Source: Actinopolyspora mzabensis (GTDB taxonomy: Bacteria; Actinomycetota; Actinomycetes; Mycobacteriales; Pseudonocardiaceae). Taken from it: a DNA stretch of 64,000 nucleotides. Positions 15,315-24,147 of the stretch are shown one piece after another (the first letter of the stretch is position 1; each line of letters opens with the position of its first letter). The position numbers and the translations under genes are program-made. The stretch lies in assembly GCF_900101095.1 (NCBI RefSeq), contig NZ_FNFM01000009.1, positions 1 through 64,000 on the forward strand, read 5' to 3'. The notes under the pieces are model-generated. The model made no database searches, was not told the DNA's origin, and saw nothing but the letters and a program-made list of their open reading frames with translations.

Positions 15315-16097
15315 TCACACCCCCGAAACGGTGCTCGGTTCCGTACTTCCACGTACCGGCCAGGAGTCCGCCTCCTCGCGCACCCGCTCGGCACGCTGCC
15401 GCAGTCGCCGCTGTTCGGCCGGTTCCGAGGCCCTGCCCGCCTGTTTGTCCAGGTAATCCGCGAAGTTCCTGGTCTGCGCCCGGTACCAGCCGACCTGGTT
15501 GTCGTGCAGCTGCTCCAGAGGAACCTCGCCGACCTGCTCGGGGTAGCTCTTGGCCAGTCGCCAGGCCAGTCGCGCGGCGGCGAGCGCGTCCCCGTCCGAG
15601 GTGTGCGCCCCGTCGGCACGCACCCCGTGGTGCTCGCACAGCGCCCCGAGCGTCCGCTTGCCCTTGCGGTACCGGTCGAGCTGCCGGTCGATGCAGAACG
15701 GATCGACGACCGGGCCGGCGATCGGCAGGTCACGTCCGTGGTGCCTGCGCAGTTCCGCGTGCAGCACGGAGAGGTCGAAGCTCGCGTTGAACGCGATCAA
15801 CGGGGTGCTCGGTCGCCACGATTCCGAGAGCGTCGTCGCCAACTCGTCCACCACCGCTGCCGCGGCCCTGCCGTGGGTGCGCGCGTGCTCGGTGGTGATG
15901 CCGTGCACCTCGCTGGACTCCTCCGGGATCTCGATACCGGGGTCCGCGAGCCAGTTGCTGGAGACGGGATCGCGCCCCGGCACGATCGAGATCAGCGTCG
16001 CGGTCACGATGCGGTCCGTGTCCGTGTCGACGCCCGTGGTCTCCAGGTCGAAGGCGAGCAACGGGCCGTCGGCCCAGCAAACACCGGAATCGTCCAT
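15315..16097 (-). CDS. DnaQ-like 3'-5' exonuclease (DEDDh)
   Basis: 260 residues from ATG 16097. The exonuclease motifs are complete: LLAFDLETTGVDTD (ExoI Asp/Glu), FNASFDLSVL (ExoII Asp), and HTSDGDALAAARL (ExoIII with His and Asp). A helical, charged C-terminal region of about 60 residues follows the domain. DnaQ-type enzymes degrade DNA or RNA 3' to 5' with two metal ions. It is not part of a polymerase here. It forms a two-gene unit with the DUF5710-HNH protein, hinting at DNA repair or processing. Confidence 0.85.
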   Translation of the reverse strand: MDDSGVCWADGPLLAFDLETTGVDTDTDRIVTATLISIVPGRDPVSSNWLADPGIEIPEESSEVHGITTEHARTHGRAAAAVVDELATTLSESWRPSTPLIAFNASFDLSVLHAELRRHHGRDLPIAGPVVDPFCIDRQLDRYRKGKRTLGALCEHHGVRADGAHTSDGDALAAARLAWRLAKSYPEQVGEVPLEQLHDNQVGWYRAQTRNFADYLDKQAGRASEPAEQRRLRQRAERVREEADSWPVRGSTEPSTVSGV

Positions 16098-16157
16098 GAT
16101 TCGAAAGTACCCGCCCTGCCACGTGGTGTGTCCAGCCGTGGGTGTCCGACCGCGGCT

Positions 16158-16212
16158 AAGGTCCCGGTCACGCGCAAAGGTGCCGGTCACGCGGAAAGGT
16201 GCCGCGCACGGC
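16158..16212. repeat. 19-bp tandem direct repeats
   Basis: Unit AAGGTGCCGGTCACGCGGA occurs at 16158-16176 and 16177-16195 with two substitutions, plus a partial third unit from 16196. It lies upstream of the exonuclease and runs into the terminator hairpin. Function unknown. Confidence 0.55.
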
Positions 16213-16230
16213 GCGGGCCGTGCGCGGCAC
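16199..16230 (-). terminator. Terminator downstream of the lipase
   Basis: GTGCCGCGCACGGC-GCGG-GCCGTGCGCGGCAC, a perfect 14-bp stem with a 4-nt loop. On the minus strand it is followed by CTTTCC. It closes the leftward lipase gene (ends 16360); 16231-16359 shows nothing else. Confidence 0.7.
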
Positions 16231-16359
16231 CGGTGCATTCTGCGGCAGGTCCGGGAGTCCCGTCTCACCCTCGGTGCGGGGGTGGGCACCTCGGTCGACG
16301 GCGGGAGCTCTCGGCGCCGGGGCGGGGCGGTCCCGGAGGGCGGCCCGCTACCGGTTCCC

Positions 16360-17025
16360 TCACTCCTCGAAGAAGTCGATGACCTCACCGAGCACGCTGA
16401 TGTCGGTCAGGAAACCGAGGTGGGTCTGGCCGACTACGTGGTTGTTGTCCGCTCCCAACACCCGGGTGTTGGTGTAGGGGATGATGACTCCGTCGGTGGG
16501 GGAGTACCAGGTGGCGTAGTCGGAGTCGCCGGGAGTCCAGTCACCGGAGTTGAGCCGCTCCTCGAAGTCCGAACCGGGCGACATCTCCCGGCAGGAGGCG
16601 TAGATCAGGCACGCGCTCGCGGATGTGGTGCCCTGGTTCGCTCCGGCCAGTGAGGCCCAGTTCGCCACGTCGGTGTGGCCGCCGAGCTCCTTCATGTACC
16701 AGCGGGTGACGAGGCCGCCCATCGAGTGGTTGACGATGTCGACCTTGTTCGCACCGGTCTCGGCGAGCACGTTGTCCACGTACGAGGCGAGTTCGGCCGC
16801 GCTCTGCTTGTTCGACTGGGTCCAGTCGTACTCGAAGGCGTGCAGCTCGGAGCTGGAGTAGCCGCTCAGCCTGAACTGCGCCTCGGCGGTCGTCCAGTTG
16901 GAGGCGCTGCCGGTGTAGCCGTGCACGAACACCACCGGGTTCGGACCGGCCGCGTTGGCCACCCCGAAGGAACCGAACGCCGCCATCGCGGCAGTCGCCA
17001 GCAGTACGCCGAGTATCCTGCGCAT
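16360..17025 (-). CDS. Secreted class 2-type lipase/esterase
   Basis: 221 residues from ATG 17025 after AGAGGAGGA. A Sec signal peptide occupies about 1-26 (MRRILGVLLATAAMAAFG, cleaved after VANA). The alpha/beta-hydrolase core follows: oxyanion segment VVFVHGYTGSASNW, nucleophile elbow VNHSMGGL, probable acid in SPTDGVI, and His in QTHLGFL. Size and motifs match small extracellular lipases of the Bacillus LipA/Streptomyces EstA type. It is divergent from a LAL regulator, as in known actinomycete lipase loci where a LuxR-type activator drives the lipase. Confidence 0.9.
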   Translation of the reverse strand: MRRILGVLLATAAMAAFGSFGVANAAGPNPVVFVHGYTGSASNWTTAEAQFRLSGYSSSELHAFEYDWTQSNKQSAAELASYVDNVLAETGANKVDIVNHSMGGLVTRWYMKELGGHTDVANWASLAGANQGTTSASACLIYASCREMSPGSDFEERLNSGDWTPGDSDYATWYSPTDGVIIPYTNTRVLGADNNHVVGQTHLGFLTDISVLGEVIDFFEE

Positions 17026-17212
17026 GAGTCCTCCTCTGTGATCTCGGACAGGACGCGACGAGTCTGTGACGGACGGCGGGGCGGACACATCGGTGAAATC
17101 ACCAGTGTTCCGGCGCTCCCGCCGAGAACCGGTGTGTCGGGCGCGAACCGCGTTGTCGATTTTCGTCCTGTTGCGTCTTTTCGTGGTGTTACTCGCGGTT
17201 CACACTGTGGCC

Positions 17213-19957
17213 ATGTCGATCGGGATCACCGCGGATACCGGGTCGCCGATCCGGTTGCACGGCAGTAGCTCGGTGCTGGCCGCGCTGCGTCGCACGGCCG
17301 ATCGACAAGTGCGCGGCGGAGCCGCGATGGTGGTCGAAGGTGCCCACGGCAGCGGCAAATCGGTGCTGCTCGAACAGTTGTCCGCCGAGGCGGGACTGCC
17401 CACATTGGACCTGATCGGTCTCCGTGCGGAGCGGGACATCCCGTTCGCCGGGCTGAACCGGATTTCCCCGCCCCGAGGCAGCCCACCTCTTCCCGAATTC
17501 CCGACCGACGAGGCCGAACCCGTGGTGTGGCAACGGCTGTGGCGGGAGCTGGGGCGGTTGCTCGAGCACGGTCCGCTGCTGTTGCGGGTGGACGATGCCC
17601 ACCTGCTCGATCCGCCCTCGCTGCGGGTGCTCGCACTGCTGGCACGCAGGATCGAACGGCTCCCGGTGTTGCTGGTGCTGACATCCGAGCCCCTTCACGA
17701 GGACCCCGGCCAACCGTTGGAGGGGATACCCAGTTCGCGGCTGGCACCCCTGGACTTCTCCGACGGCATGCGACTGCTGCACGGGCACGCCCGGTTCCCG
17801 CCGTCCCCCGAAGTGGCCGAGGAGCTCGTCGCGAGCTCCGAGGGGAATCCGCTCGCGCTGGTGGAGTCGGCGCGCGCCCTCACCGCGCGACAGTCGAGCG
17901 GACTCGCCCCACCACCTCTCGTACCACCGCACGACGGAAGGTTCCGCGGCGAGCTCCGGCGTCGACTGTGGAGCCTGCCCGATCTCGCGCGTGAACTGGT
18001 CATGCTGACCGTGGTGGACGACAGGCTCGACCACGAGGACGTGCTGGCCGCCGCACCACTCGCCGCGGCGGACCCGCACGCCTGGTCGACCGCCGCACGA
18101 TCGGGCCTGGTCGAGCTGGGGGAGAGTGGGCCCCGACCGGCCGGAGAACTCGGGCGGCGCTGCCTGGAGATCGACGCCTGCCCCGGTGAACTGCGGCGTG
18201 CCCGGTTGTCGCTCGCCCGGGGATTCCAAGAAGCCCGGGGACTCGAAGATGGCGGTCACCACCCCCGCGCGCTCCGACACCGCGCCGAGTTGAACGCGGA
18301 CTCCCCGGAACGGCTCGCGACCGAGCTGGAACGCACCGCCCGCGAAGCCGAGAGGGACGGGGAGTACGAGAGGGCTTCGCGGCTGTACGAGCGGGCGGCC
18401 GCGTTGAGCCGCCACGACGAGTCCAAGGGGCTCCGGATCCTCGCGGCGGGGCACGACGCCTGGACCGGGGGCGATCCGCGACGTGCTCTGGCGATGACCC
18501 GCCGAGCCCGCCCGCTCGTGCGCTCCGCCGGGCCGCGTGGCACGCGCGCCCTGCTGCATGGCGGTGTGGAACTGTGCGACGGCAAACCGGCCACGGCGGT
18601 ACGCGAACTCACCGAGGCGTCGAGCGCGCTGCTCGACACCGATCGCGAACTCGCGATCACCGCGTTGATGCTGGCGGGCGACGCCTGCTGCGTCACGGGC
18701 GACTACCGCGAGTACTGCGAACTCGCCTCCCGAGCCGAGTGGCTGCGAAGACCCGACGACTCCCACGACACCGCGCTGATACTGCGCAACTTCACCGCGA
18801 TGTCGGCGACCTTCCGGGGGCAGCACGAGGTCGCCGCCCCCGCCCTGCGGGAGGTGATCCGACTCGCCGACCGGGCCACCGAACCCGCACCGCTCGTCCT
18901 CGCGGGGCACGCGGCGTTCACCCTGGGCGATCCCGCCGTCTGCTACCGGCTGGCCACCCGGGCGCAGCGCACCGCCGAGGAGAAGGGTGAAACGGTGCAA
19001 CTGCCCTGGGCCTCGGTCTACGTTTCGCTGTCGGCGCTGCTGCTGGAGCGTTACGTCGAGGCCGAGAGCAGCGCGCTGGAAGGAGTTCGGCTCTCCCGTG
19101 CGCTGGGCCAGCGCAACCGGATGATCGACCACCTCGCGCTGCTGGCGCTGGTGGCGGCGCTGCGCGGTGAGCCGGAGACCGTGGAGATCCGACTCGCGCA
19201 GGCCACCGAGCACGGGCTGCTCAGCCGAGGGCTGGGCAGGCCGGATGCCTTCTGCTCCTGGGCCGCGGCGTGCGCGGAGCTCGCGCACGGCCGCCCGGTG
19301 CGGGCCGTTCACCGGCTGCGGCTGATGGACTCCGGTATCGGTGGCTTCAACCCGGCGGTGCGGGTGCTGGCTGCCCCGCACTTCGTGGAGGCAGCCGTCT
19401 CCTGCGGCGAGCGCGACGACGCCGTGCGGCTGCTCGGTGCCTTCGACCACTGGGTGAGCTCCACCCGCAGCACCCCCCGAATGGCGCTTTCCCACCGCTG
19501 CCACGCGCTGCTGGCAGAGCGGGCCGCCGACGCCGACGAGCGGTTCCGCGCTGCCATCGAGTCGCACCGCGAGAGCGGCGGGGCGCTCGAACTGGCGCGG
19601 ACGGAACTGCTCTACGCCGGCAGGCTGCGGCGTGCGCGCAAACCCGCCGCGGCCCGTGAACTGCTCGACGAGGCGGGCACCATCTTCGACGAGTACGGTG
19701 CCGAACCCTGGTCCCGGCGGGCACGTGCCGAGCTGCGCGCCACCGGGCGCTCGGTACCCACCCGTTCACCGGGGGCGGTGAACGAACTCACCGCGCGGCA
19801 GACCGAGATCTCCCGGCTCGTGGCGGAGGGCGCGACGAACCGGGAGATAGCCGAGCTGCTCTACGTCAGCGACCGCACCGTCGAACACCACCTGCGCAAC
19901 GTCTTCGTCAAGCTCGGAGTGCGTTCCCGGACGGAACTGGCCAAGCTGTTGCGGTGA
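17213..19957 (+). CDS. LAL-type LuxR family regulator
   Basis: 914 residues from ATG 17213. A P-loop ATPase domain has Walker A GAHGSGKSVLLEQL (about 43) and Walker B LLLRVDDAHLLD. A long helical TPR-like middle follows, then a LuxR helix-turn-helix at about 856-910 (LTARQTEISRLVAEGATNRE, then VSDRTVEHHLRNVFVKLGV). LAL proteins are large ATP-dependent activators of secondary metabolism or extracellular enzymes. The divergent lipase is the likely target. The ribosome-binding site is weak, so the start could lie further upstream. Confidence 0.85.
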   Translation: MSIGITADTGSPIRLHGSSSVLAALRRTADRQVRGGAAMVVEGAHGSGKSVLLEQLSAEAGLPTLDLIGLRAERDIPFAGLNRISPPRGSPPLPEFPTDEAEPVVWQRLWRELGRLLEHGPLLLRVDDAHLLDPPSLRVLALLARRIERLPVLLVLTSEPLHEDPGQPLEGIPSSRLAPLDFSDGMRLLHGHARFPPSPEVAEELVASSEGNPLALVESARALTARQSSGLAPPPLVPPHDGRFRGELRRRLWSLPDLARELVMLTVVDDRLDHEDVLAAAPLAAADPHAWSTAARSGLVELGESGPRPAGELGRRCLEIDACPGELRRARLSLARGFQEARGLEDGGHHPRALRHRAELNADSPERLATELERTAREAERDGEYERASRLYERAAALSRHDESKGLRILAAGHDAWTGGDPRRALAMTRRARPLVRSAGPRGTRALLHGGVELCDGKPATAVRELTEASSALLDTDRELAITALMLAGDACCVTGDYREYCELASRAEWLRRPDDSHDTALILRNFTAMSATFRGQHEVAAPALREVIRLADRATEPAPLVLAGHAAFTLGDPAVCYRLATRAQRTAEEKGETVQLPWASVYVSLSALLLERYVEAESSALEGVRLSRALGQRNRMIDHLALLALVAALRGEPETVEIRLAQATEHGLLSRGLGRPDAFCSWAAACAELAHGRPVRAVHRLRLMDSGIGGFNPAVRVLAAPHFVEAAVSCGERDDAVRLLGAFDHWVSSTRSTPRMALSHRCHALLAERAADADERFRAAIESHRESGGALELARTELLYAGRLRRARKPAAARELLDEAGTIFDEYGAEPWSRRARAELRATGRSVPTRSPGAVNELTARQTEISRLVAEGATNREIAELLYVSDRTVEHHLRNVFVKLGVRSRTELAKLLR

Positions 19958-20126
19958 CCTGTTGCTGTCGCGGTGACCTGTCGAGGGTTCGAGTCCGGCG
20001 AGCACGCGTACCCCGAGCGGCTGTCGGTTCGAACGCCGTGATTCTCGGCGGGTGGTTCGGGTTTCCCGCCGAGCTGTTCGGGTACCGGTCTGGAGGACGC
20101 GCACCAGCGAAACTCCTCGGAGAGCA

Positions 20127-20972
20127 ATGACTGAACAAGAACCGGAAGAGGACCGGCCCCGTACGGACAGCAAGGGCCGACACGCCCCGCTGCGGGAGGA
20201 CGAGGTCGAACGCGCCTTCGACACCATCGTCGCCCGGGGCAGGCCGAGACTGTTCCGGACCATGCCCGAGTTGCTGGCGAGCGGCACCATCGCCGGAGTC
20301 GAGATCTCGCTCGGGGTGCTCGCCTTCCTCTACGTCGAACAGGCCACCGGCAGCCAACTGTTGGCCGGGCTCGCCTTCGGAGTCGGGTTCATCGCGCTGC
20401 TGCTGGGCAACAGCGAGCTCTTCACCGAGGGGTTTCTGGTGCCCATCGCCGTGGTACTGGCCCGCGAGGCGGGCTGGTGGCGGCTGGCCCGATTCTGGTT
20501 GGCGACGCTGGGGGGCAACCTGCTGGGTGGCTGGGTGAGCATGTGGATGGTGGTGCGCGCCTTCCCCGGGCTGCAGTCGATGGCGATCGAGACCGGCGAG
20601 AAGTTCGCCGAATCCGGTTTCGAGCTGCGCACCTTCCTGCTGGCCGTGCTGGCGGGCAGCACGATGACGCTGTTGACCAGAATGCGCATCGGCACCGGCG
20701 ACGACGTCGCCCGAGTGCTGGCCTCGCTGGCCACAGCGTTCCTGGTGGCGGGCCTGAGCATGTACCACTCCGTGCTGGACACGCTTTTCATCTTCGGCGG
20801 TATTCACGCCGGCGCGGATTACGGCTACCTTTCCTGGCTCGCGTTCTTCGGGTGGACCGTCCTCGGTAACGCTGTCGGCGGGATCGGGCTGACGACCTTC
20901 CTGCGGCTGGTTCGCAGCCACGAGCGGCTGTACGAGTGGCGCCGCACCGCCCCCGCCAGCCACCGTCCGTGA
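20127..20972 (+). CDS. Formate/nitrite transporter family channel
   Basis: 281 residues from ATG 20127 after CGGAGAG. A charged cytoplasmic N terminus of about 45 residues precedes six hydrophobic segments. Family features include LLASGTIAGVEISLGV, GFIALLLGNSELFTEGFLVP and GNAVGGIGLTTFLRL. FNT proteins are pentameric channels for formate, nitrite or related anions. The long charged N terminus matches the YfdC-like branch, whose substrate is less clear. No formate or nitrite enzyme gene is adjacent. Confidence 0.85.
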   Translation: MTEQEPEEDRPRTDSKGRHAPLREDEVERAFDTIVARGRPRLFRTMPELLASGTIAGVEISLGVLAFLYVEQATGSQLLAGLAFGVGFIALLLGNSELFTEGFLVPIAVVLAREAGWWRLARFWLATLGGNLLGGWVSMWMVVRAFPGLQSMAIETGEKFAESGFELRTFLLAVLAGSTMTLLTRMRIGTGDDVARVLASLATAFLVAGLSMYHSVLDTLFIFGGIHAGADYGYLSWLAFFGWTVLGNAVGGIGLTTFLRLVRSHERLYEWRRTAPASHRP

Positions 20973-21087
20973 GCAGGGTTGATGAGCAGGGCCGAAGCGA
21001 TGTGGGCCTCGGAGACGTGTCGTGCACGGTGTCTCATGATCGTTCTCGGTACAGGTGATTATTTGACATGACAATTAAGATGGAGCC

Positions 21088-21360
21088 ATGACAAGTGCGA
21101 GTGTAAAGCTCACTCCGCAGGGAAGAGTGTCAATCGTCTCCCAGCTGCGGCACGAACTCGGCTGGGGGCCGGAAACTGATCTGGTCGAATACAGCGAAGG
21201 AAGTAGAGTCATCATAGAGCCGCGCGCTGACATGGTGCGACGCATTCAGGACATGGCGCTCGGCGCACGAACGGAATCGGGCTCAGTGGTCGACGATCTG
21301 CTCGCCACCCGTCGGTCCGAGGCGGCGATCGAGTTTCACGAGATCGAGGGCGAGCACTGA
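21088..21360 (+). CDS. vapB: VapB-type antitoxin (AbrB-like)
   Basis: 90 residues. The N terminus (VKLTPQGRVSIVSQLRHELG, then VEYSEGSRVIIEP) is the swapped-hairpin AbrB/MazE DNA-binding fold. The C-terminal third (VVDDLLATRRSEAAIEF) would bind and neutralise the toxin. ATG 21088 follows TGGAG. Its stop overlaps the toxin start as TGATG, ensuring coupling. Complexes of this kind repress their own promoter, presumably the AT-rich stretch just upstream. Confidence 0.85.
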   Translation: MTSASVKLTPQGRVSIVSQLRHELGWGPETDLVEYSEGSRVIIEPRADMVRRIQDMALGARTESGSVVDDLLATRRSEAAIEFHEIEGEH

Positions 21361-21761
21361 TGGTCGTCCTCGACGCGTCGGCGTTGTTGGCGCTGACCTA
21401 CCGTGAAGACGGCCACGAACACGTGACGGAACAGTTGGCCGCAGGCGCCGTGATCTCGGCGGTGAACTGGTCGGAGGTCTCGCAAAAGCTCGCGTTCCAG
21501 AGCGGAAACGCCGAACAGATCGGCGAGATGCTCTTGGCCACGGGACTGCGGATCGAACCGTTCGGCGCCGACGACGCGCGCAGGGCCGCGCGGCTGTATC
21601 CGCACACCCGAGCGGCCGGCCTGAGCTTGGGAGAGCGTTCCTGCCTGGCCCTTGCCGCCCGCTTCGGCCGTGTGGCGCTCACCGCCGACCGTGCCTGGAA
21701 AGCAATCGACGGTCTCGTCCTGGACGAGGAACTCATCCAGGTGGACCTCATCCGCGGTTGA
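21360..21761 (+). CDS. vapC: VapC-type PIN-domain toxin
   Basis: 133 residues of the PIN fold with its acidic residues: Asp in VVLDASALLAL (5), Glu in AVNWSEVSQKL, Asp-rich GERSCLALAARFG and VALTADRAW. PIN toxins are Mg-dependent RNases cutting tRNA or rRNA. It begins within the stop of the antitoxin. This branch (LTYREDGHEHV opening) is the common chromosomal VapC type. It could stabilise the region or act in stress response or phage defence. Confidence 0.9.
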   Translation: MVVLDASALLALTYREDGHEHVTEQLAAGAVISAVNWSEVSQKLAFQSGNAEQIGEMLLATGLRIEPFGADDARRAARLYPHTRAAGLSLGERSCLALAARFGRVALTADRAWKAIDGLVLDEELIQVDLIRG

Positions 21762-21836
21762 TCACGGTCCGGATCTTCCTCCGACTCCGCAAGTAGCCGT
21801 TCCCGATCTCTCCGATCCGCCCCAGCCCGCTCCGGT

Positions 21837-23117
21837 TCATCGCTCGGTGTCCGAATCCCCTTCGGAGCGCTCCTCGGGCTCGGCCTGCTCCTGCTGTTCC
21901 TCCTGCGCCGCCCGTTCCTCCTGGCTGGCCTGTGCTGCCTGGGTGGTCTGTGCTTCCTGCTCCTCCTGTTCCTCTCGTGCCTGTTGTTGGCTCGCCCGGC
22001 GCTGTGCCTCCCGGTAGCCGTAAGCGGCACGGCGCACCGTGGCATCGTCCTCCAGCCCCGAGCCGAGCGCGCCCGCCGCAACCCCCATCGAGGTGGCAGC
22101 CAATGCCAACCCCACGTAGTTGCCGACTCCGACGCTTCCGCCCACGCTGCTGCTCAGCAGTTCGGAATCGATCAGGAACAGGCTCCCCGTCAGGTTGGCC
22201 GCGAACAGCACCACGTACAGACAGCCCACCCCGGCAACGATCGTCAGCACGGTGGAGGAGTTGTACAGCATCCGCTGCTCCCGGTCGGCGGTGTAGCGCG
22301 GGTGCTCCCAGAGCTTGTGCGTGAGGATCAGCCACGTCGTCATCAGCGCCACCGCCAGCACCACGATCACGCTGCGGCGCCACAACCCCAGCATGTCCGC
22401 GATCTGCCAGACCGTGCTCGAGGTCAGCCCGAACACGGAAGTGGCCAGCGCCGCGGCGAGTGCCCCGGACATGCCAAGCACCAACCGCCACGGCGTGTTG
22501 CTGCGCACCATCCCGGTCAGCAACCGCAGCCTGCCGCGCCGCTTCGTCGCGCGGTACCGCACCGCGATCGAATCGCTGTCGGCACGTTCCCGTCTGATGG
22601 GAGCCAGTAACTCGGTCAGTTGGCTGTACAGCCCGCTGTCCCTCCGGCCGCTGGCCCCGGTGAGCTCGCCCAGCACGCTTATCAGCAGTTGTCTCGCCCT
22701 GCGGTGCGGTTGGAACCCGCCGAGGGCGGGAAGTGAGATCACCCCGACCTGCTCGTGTTCCTCCCCGATGTCGGCAAGCACCGGTCGGCTCTCCCGCCGC
22801 AGGGGCAGGTCGGTCACTCCGACCGCGTAGTCCCAGCCGTGCAGCCGCCGTTGCCGTTCGGTCGCGTCGAGGATCTCCTTACCGTTGCTGCGGCCCGCCG
22901 CGACCGGATCGCGGACCACCTCGATCGACCATTCGGCCTCCTCGAGGCGTTCCGTCAGATACCGTGGCAGGCTCTCGGCCAGCGAGTCGGCGACGTAGCT
23001 GGGGAAATCCGGATCGCTGACCAACCCCAGTGAAACCACTGCGCGTTCCTTCCCGGCGATGATGAGAGTTCGTCGGCTCGCTTTTCTTAGCTGGTCGGGT
23101 GGCGGAACCTCTGGCAC
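21837..23117 (-). CDS. Membrane protein with Glu/Gln-rich C-terminal tail
   Basis: 426 residues from GTG 23117. Residues 1-190 are soluble and may form an alpha/beta domain (RTLIIAGKERAVVSLGLVSD, DYAVGVTDLPL). Then come four or five hydrophobic segments between about 210 and 360 (LVLGMSGALAAALATSVFGL, VIVVLAVALMTTWLILTH). The last 60 residues are almost entirely Glu, Gln, Ala and Arg, forming a charged coiled tail. No family is recognised. The N-terminal part may be cytoplasmic and regulatory. Confidence 0.7.
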   Translation of the reverse strand: MPEVPPPDQLRKASRRTLIIAGKERAVVSLGLVSDPDFPSYVADSLAESLPRYLTERLEEAEWSIEVVRDPVAAGRSNGKEILDATERQRRLHGWDYAVGVTDLPLRRESRPVLADIGEEHEQVGVISLPALGGFQPHRRARQLLISVLGELTGASGRRDSGLYSQLTELLAPIRRERADSDSIAVRYRATKRRGRLRLLTGMVRSNTPWRLVLGMSGALAAALATSVFGLTSSTVWQIADMLGLWRRSVIVVLAVALMTTWLILTHKLWEHPRYTADREQRMLYNSSTVLTIVAGVGCLYVVLFAANLTGSLFLIDSELLSSSVGGSVGVGNYVGLALAATSMGVAAGALGSGLEDDATVRRAAYGYREAQRRASQQQAREEQEEQEAQTTQAAQASQEERAAQEEQQEQAEPEERSEGDSDTER

Positions 23118-23250
23118 GGCTCTCGCTGCGGGTGCCCCGACATCGGGTAGCGATACACGACGTCGGGGCCGTCTCCCGAGAGCCGCACCGGAGAACCCGC
23201 ACTCGGTCCTACTGCGAGGGTGGTGGGAGCTCGACTCTGCGTGGAGGCCG

Positions 23251-23270
23251 CGATTTCGCGGGAAATCGAC
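23251..23270. repeat. Interspersed palindrome, copy 3
   Basis: CGATTTC-GCGG-GAAATCGAC, same core as the copies at 1,687, 10,035 and 37,636. It sits between two leftward genes, downstream of one and upstream of the next. Confidence 0.55.
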
Positions 23271-23335
23271 ACCGTCCAGCGCGGGGCCGTCTCCCGAGCC
23301 GGTTACGCGGCCAGGGGCCCGGCTGTTCGCATCCC

Positions 23336-23671
23336 TCAGTCGTGTTCGATGCCCTTGCCGGTCGTCGACCGGGTGCCGTGTGCGGTCGGTCGTCCCTTGC
23401 CGCGGGGCGGTTCCGGAGTCACCTCCGAACCCGAACGGCTGTGGCTCGGCACGTCGGAGGGCTCCTCCTCGGGGCCCGGAGTGGGCTCCACGCCCTCTCG
23501 TAGCTCGTTCAGCCTGCCGGTCAGCTGTTCGATCACCGGAACACGGGCCGCGTGTGCCCGCTCGTGTTCCAGCAGGGTGTTCAACTCGTCCTCGGTCAGC
23601 GAGCGGATGCGATGTCCCAGGGTCGAGAGCGGCATCTCGTCGTAGTCCGGTATCGGTAGTTGTGCCGTCAC
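23336..23671 (-). CDS. Small protein with DUF8129-like N terminus
   Basis: 111 residues from GTG 23671 after AAGGAG. The segment PIPDYDEMPLSTLGHRIRSL, followed by DELNTLLEHERAHAARVPVI, matches a short actinobacterial helical module that I associate with DUF8129/lipid-droplet-associated proteins. The remaining half is Pro/Gly/Glu-rich and disordered. No catalytic motif. It follows another small gene on the same strand (47-nt gap), probably one transcript. Confidence 0.6.
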   Translation of the reverse strand: MTAQLPIPDYDEMPLSTLGHRIRSLTEDELNTLLEHERAHAARVPVIEQLTGRLNELREGVEPTPGPEEEPSDVPSHSRSGSEVTPEPPRGKGRPTAHGTRSTTGKGIEHD

Positions 23672-23717
23672 TGGATCTCCTTCTCGTTCGCTCGTGCGAA
23701 CAGCTCGAGGTACGTGC

Positions 23718-23936
23718 TCAGGCGGGCACGACCGGTGCCACATAACCGTCGTCGGCGGTGGTCCAGTCGGCGCTGCGTGACCAGCCCGCGGCGAGCAGCT
23801 CGTCGTCGGCCTCTGTCGGTTCCGAGACCGTCGGTGGCAGCTCCAGCTCCGTCACCTCGGCTCCCCGGTCGTCGCGCACCGTCAGGACGGGGTTGTCGTC
23901 CTCGGTCGCCGTGATGAAGTGAGCGGTGTTGGCCAT
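23718..23936 (-). CDS. Small hypothetical acidic protein
   Basis: 72 residues from ATG 23936 after GGAACGGGAATGG. It is acidic, has no Cys, begins with a possible beta hairpin (HFITATEDDNPVLTVRD) and ends in VAPVVPA. First gene of a likely two-gene unit with the DUF8129-like protein. It is divergent from the Kef-type antiporter, about 210 nt away. No function can be assigned. Confidence 0.55.
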   Translation of the reverse strand: MANTAHFITATEDDNPVLTVRDDRGAEVTELELPPTVSEPTEADDELLAAGWSRSADWTTADDGYVAPVVPA

Positions 23937-24147
23937 TCCCGTTCCTTCCGGTGGTGCCTTGCGGATCGTGGTGGAGGGTTACCCCGTGGGCGCTCCGACT
24001 ACGCATCCGAGAAGTCGGCGATGATCGCCGGGAACGGGACGTGCGCGAACGATGTCGGTGGGCGGGAGCGGGCGAGCGGGATCTCCTTCCGCGTGCGAGT
24101 TGCCGGTGCCTGGCGTATGCAGGGCTTTCCGGCCGGAAGGAATCGAG

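Noticed and set aside
17189-19567. 792-residue leftward frame
   Set aside because: Antisense shadow of the LAL regulator, whose Walker and LuxR motifs are complete on the plus strand.
19958-20126. GCGGTGACCTGT direct duplication after the LAL gene
   Set aside because: Only two short copies close together; could be chance in GC-rich DNA.
21837-22010. Glu/Gln-rich tail as a separate repeat element
   Set aside because: It is in frame with the membrane protein and is simply a charged low-complexity C terminus.
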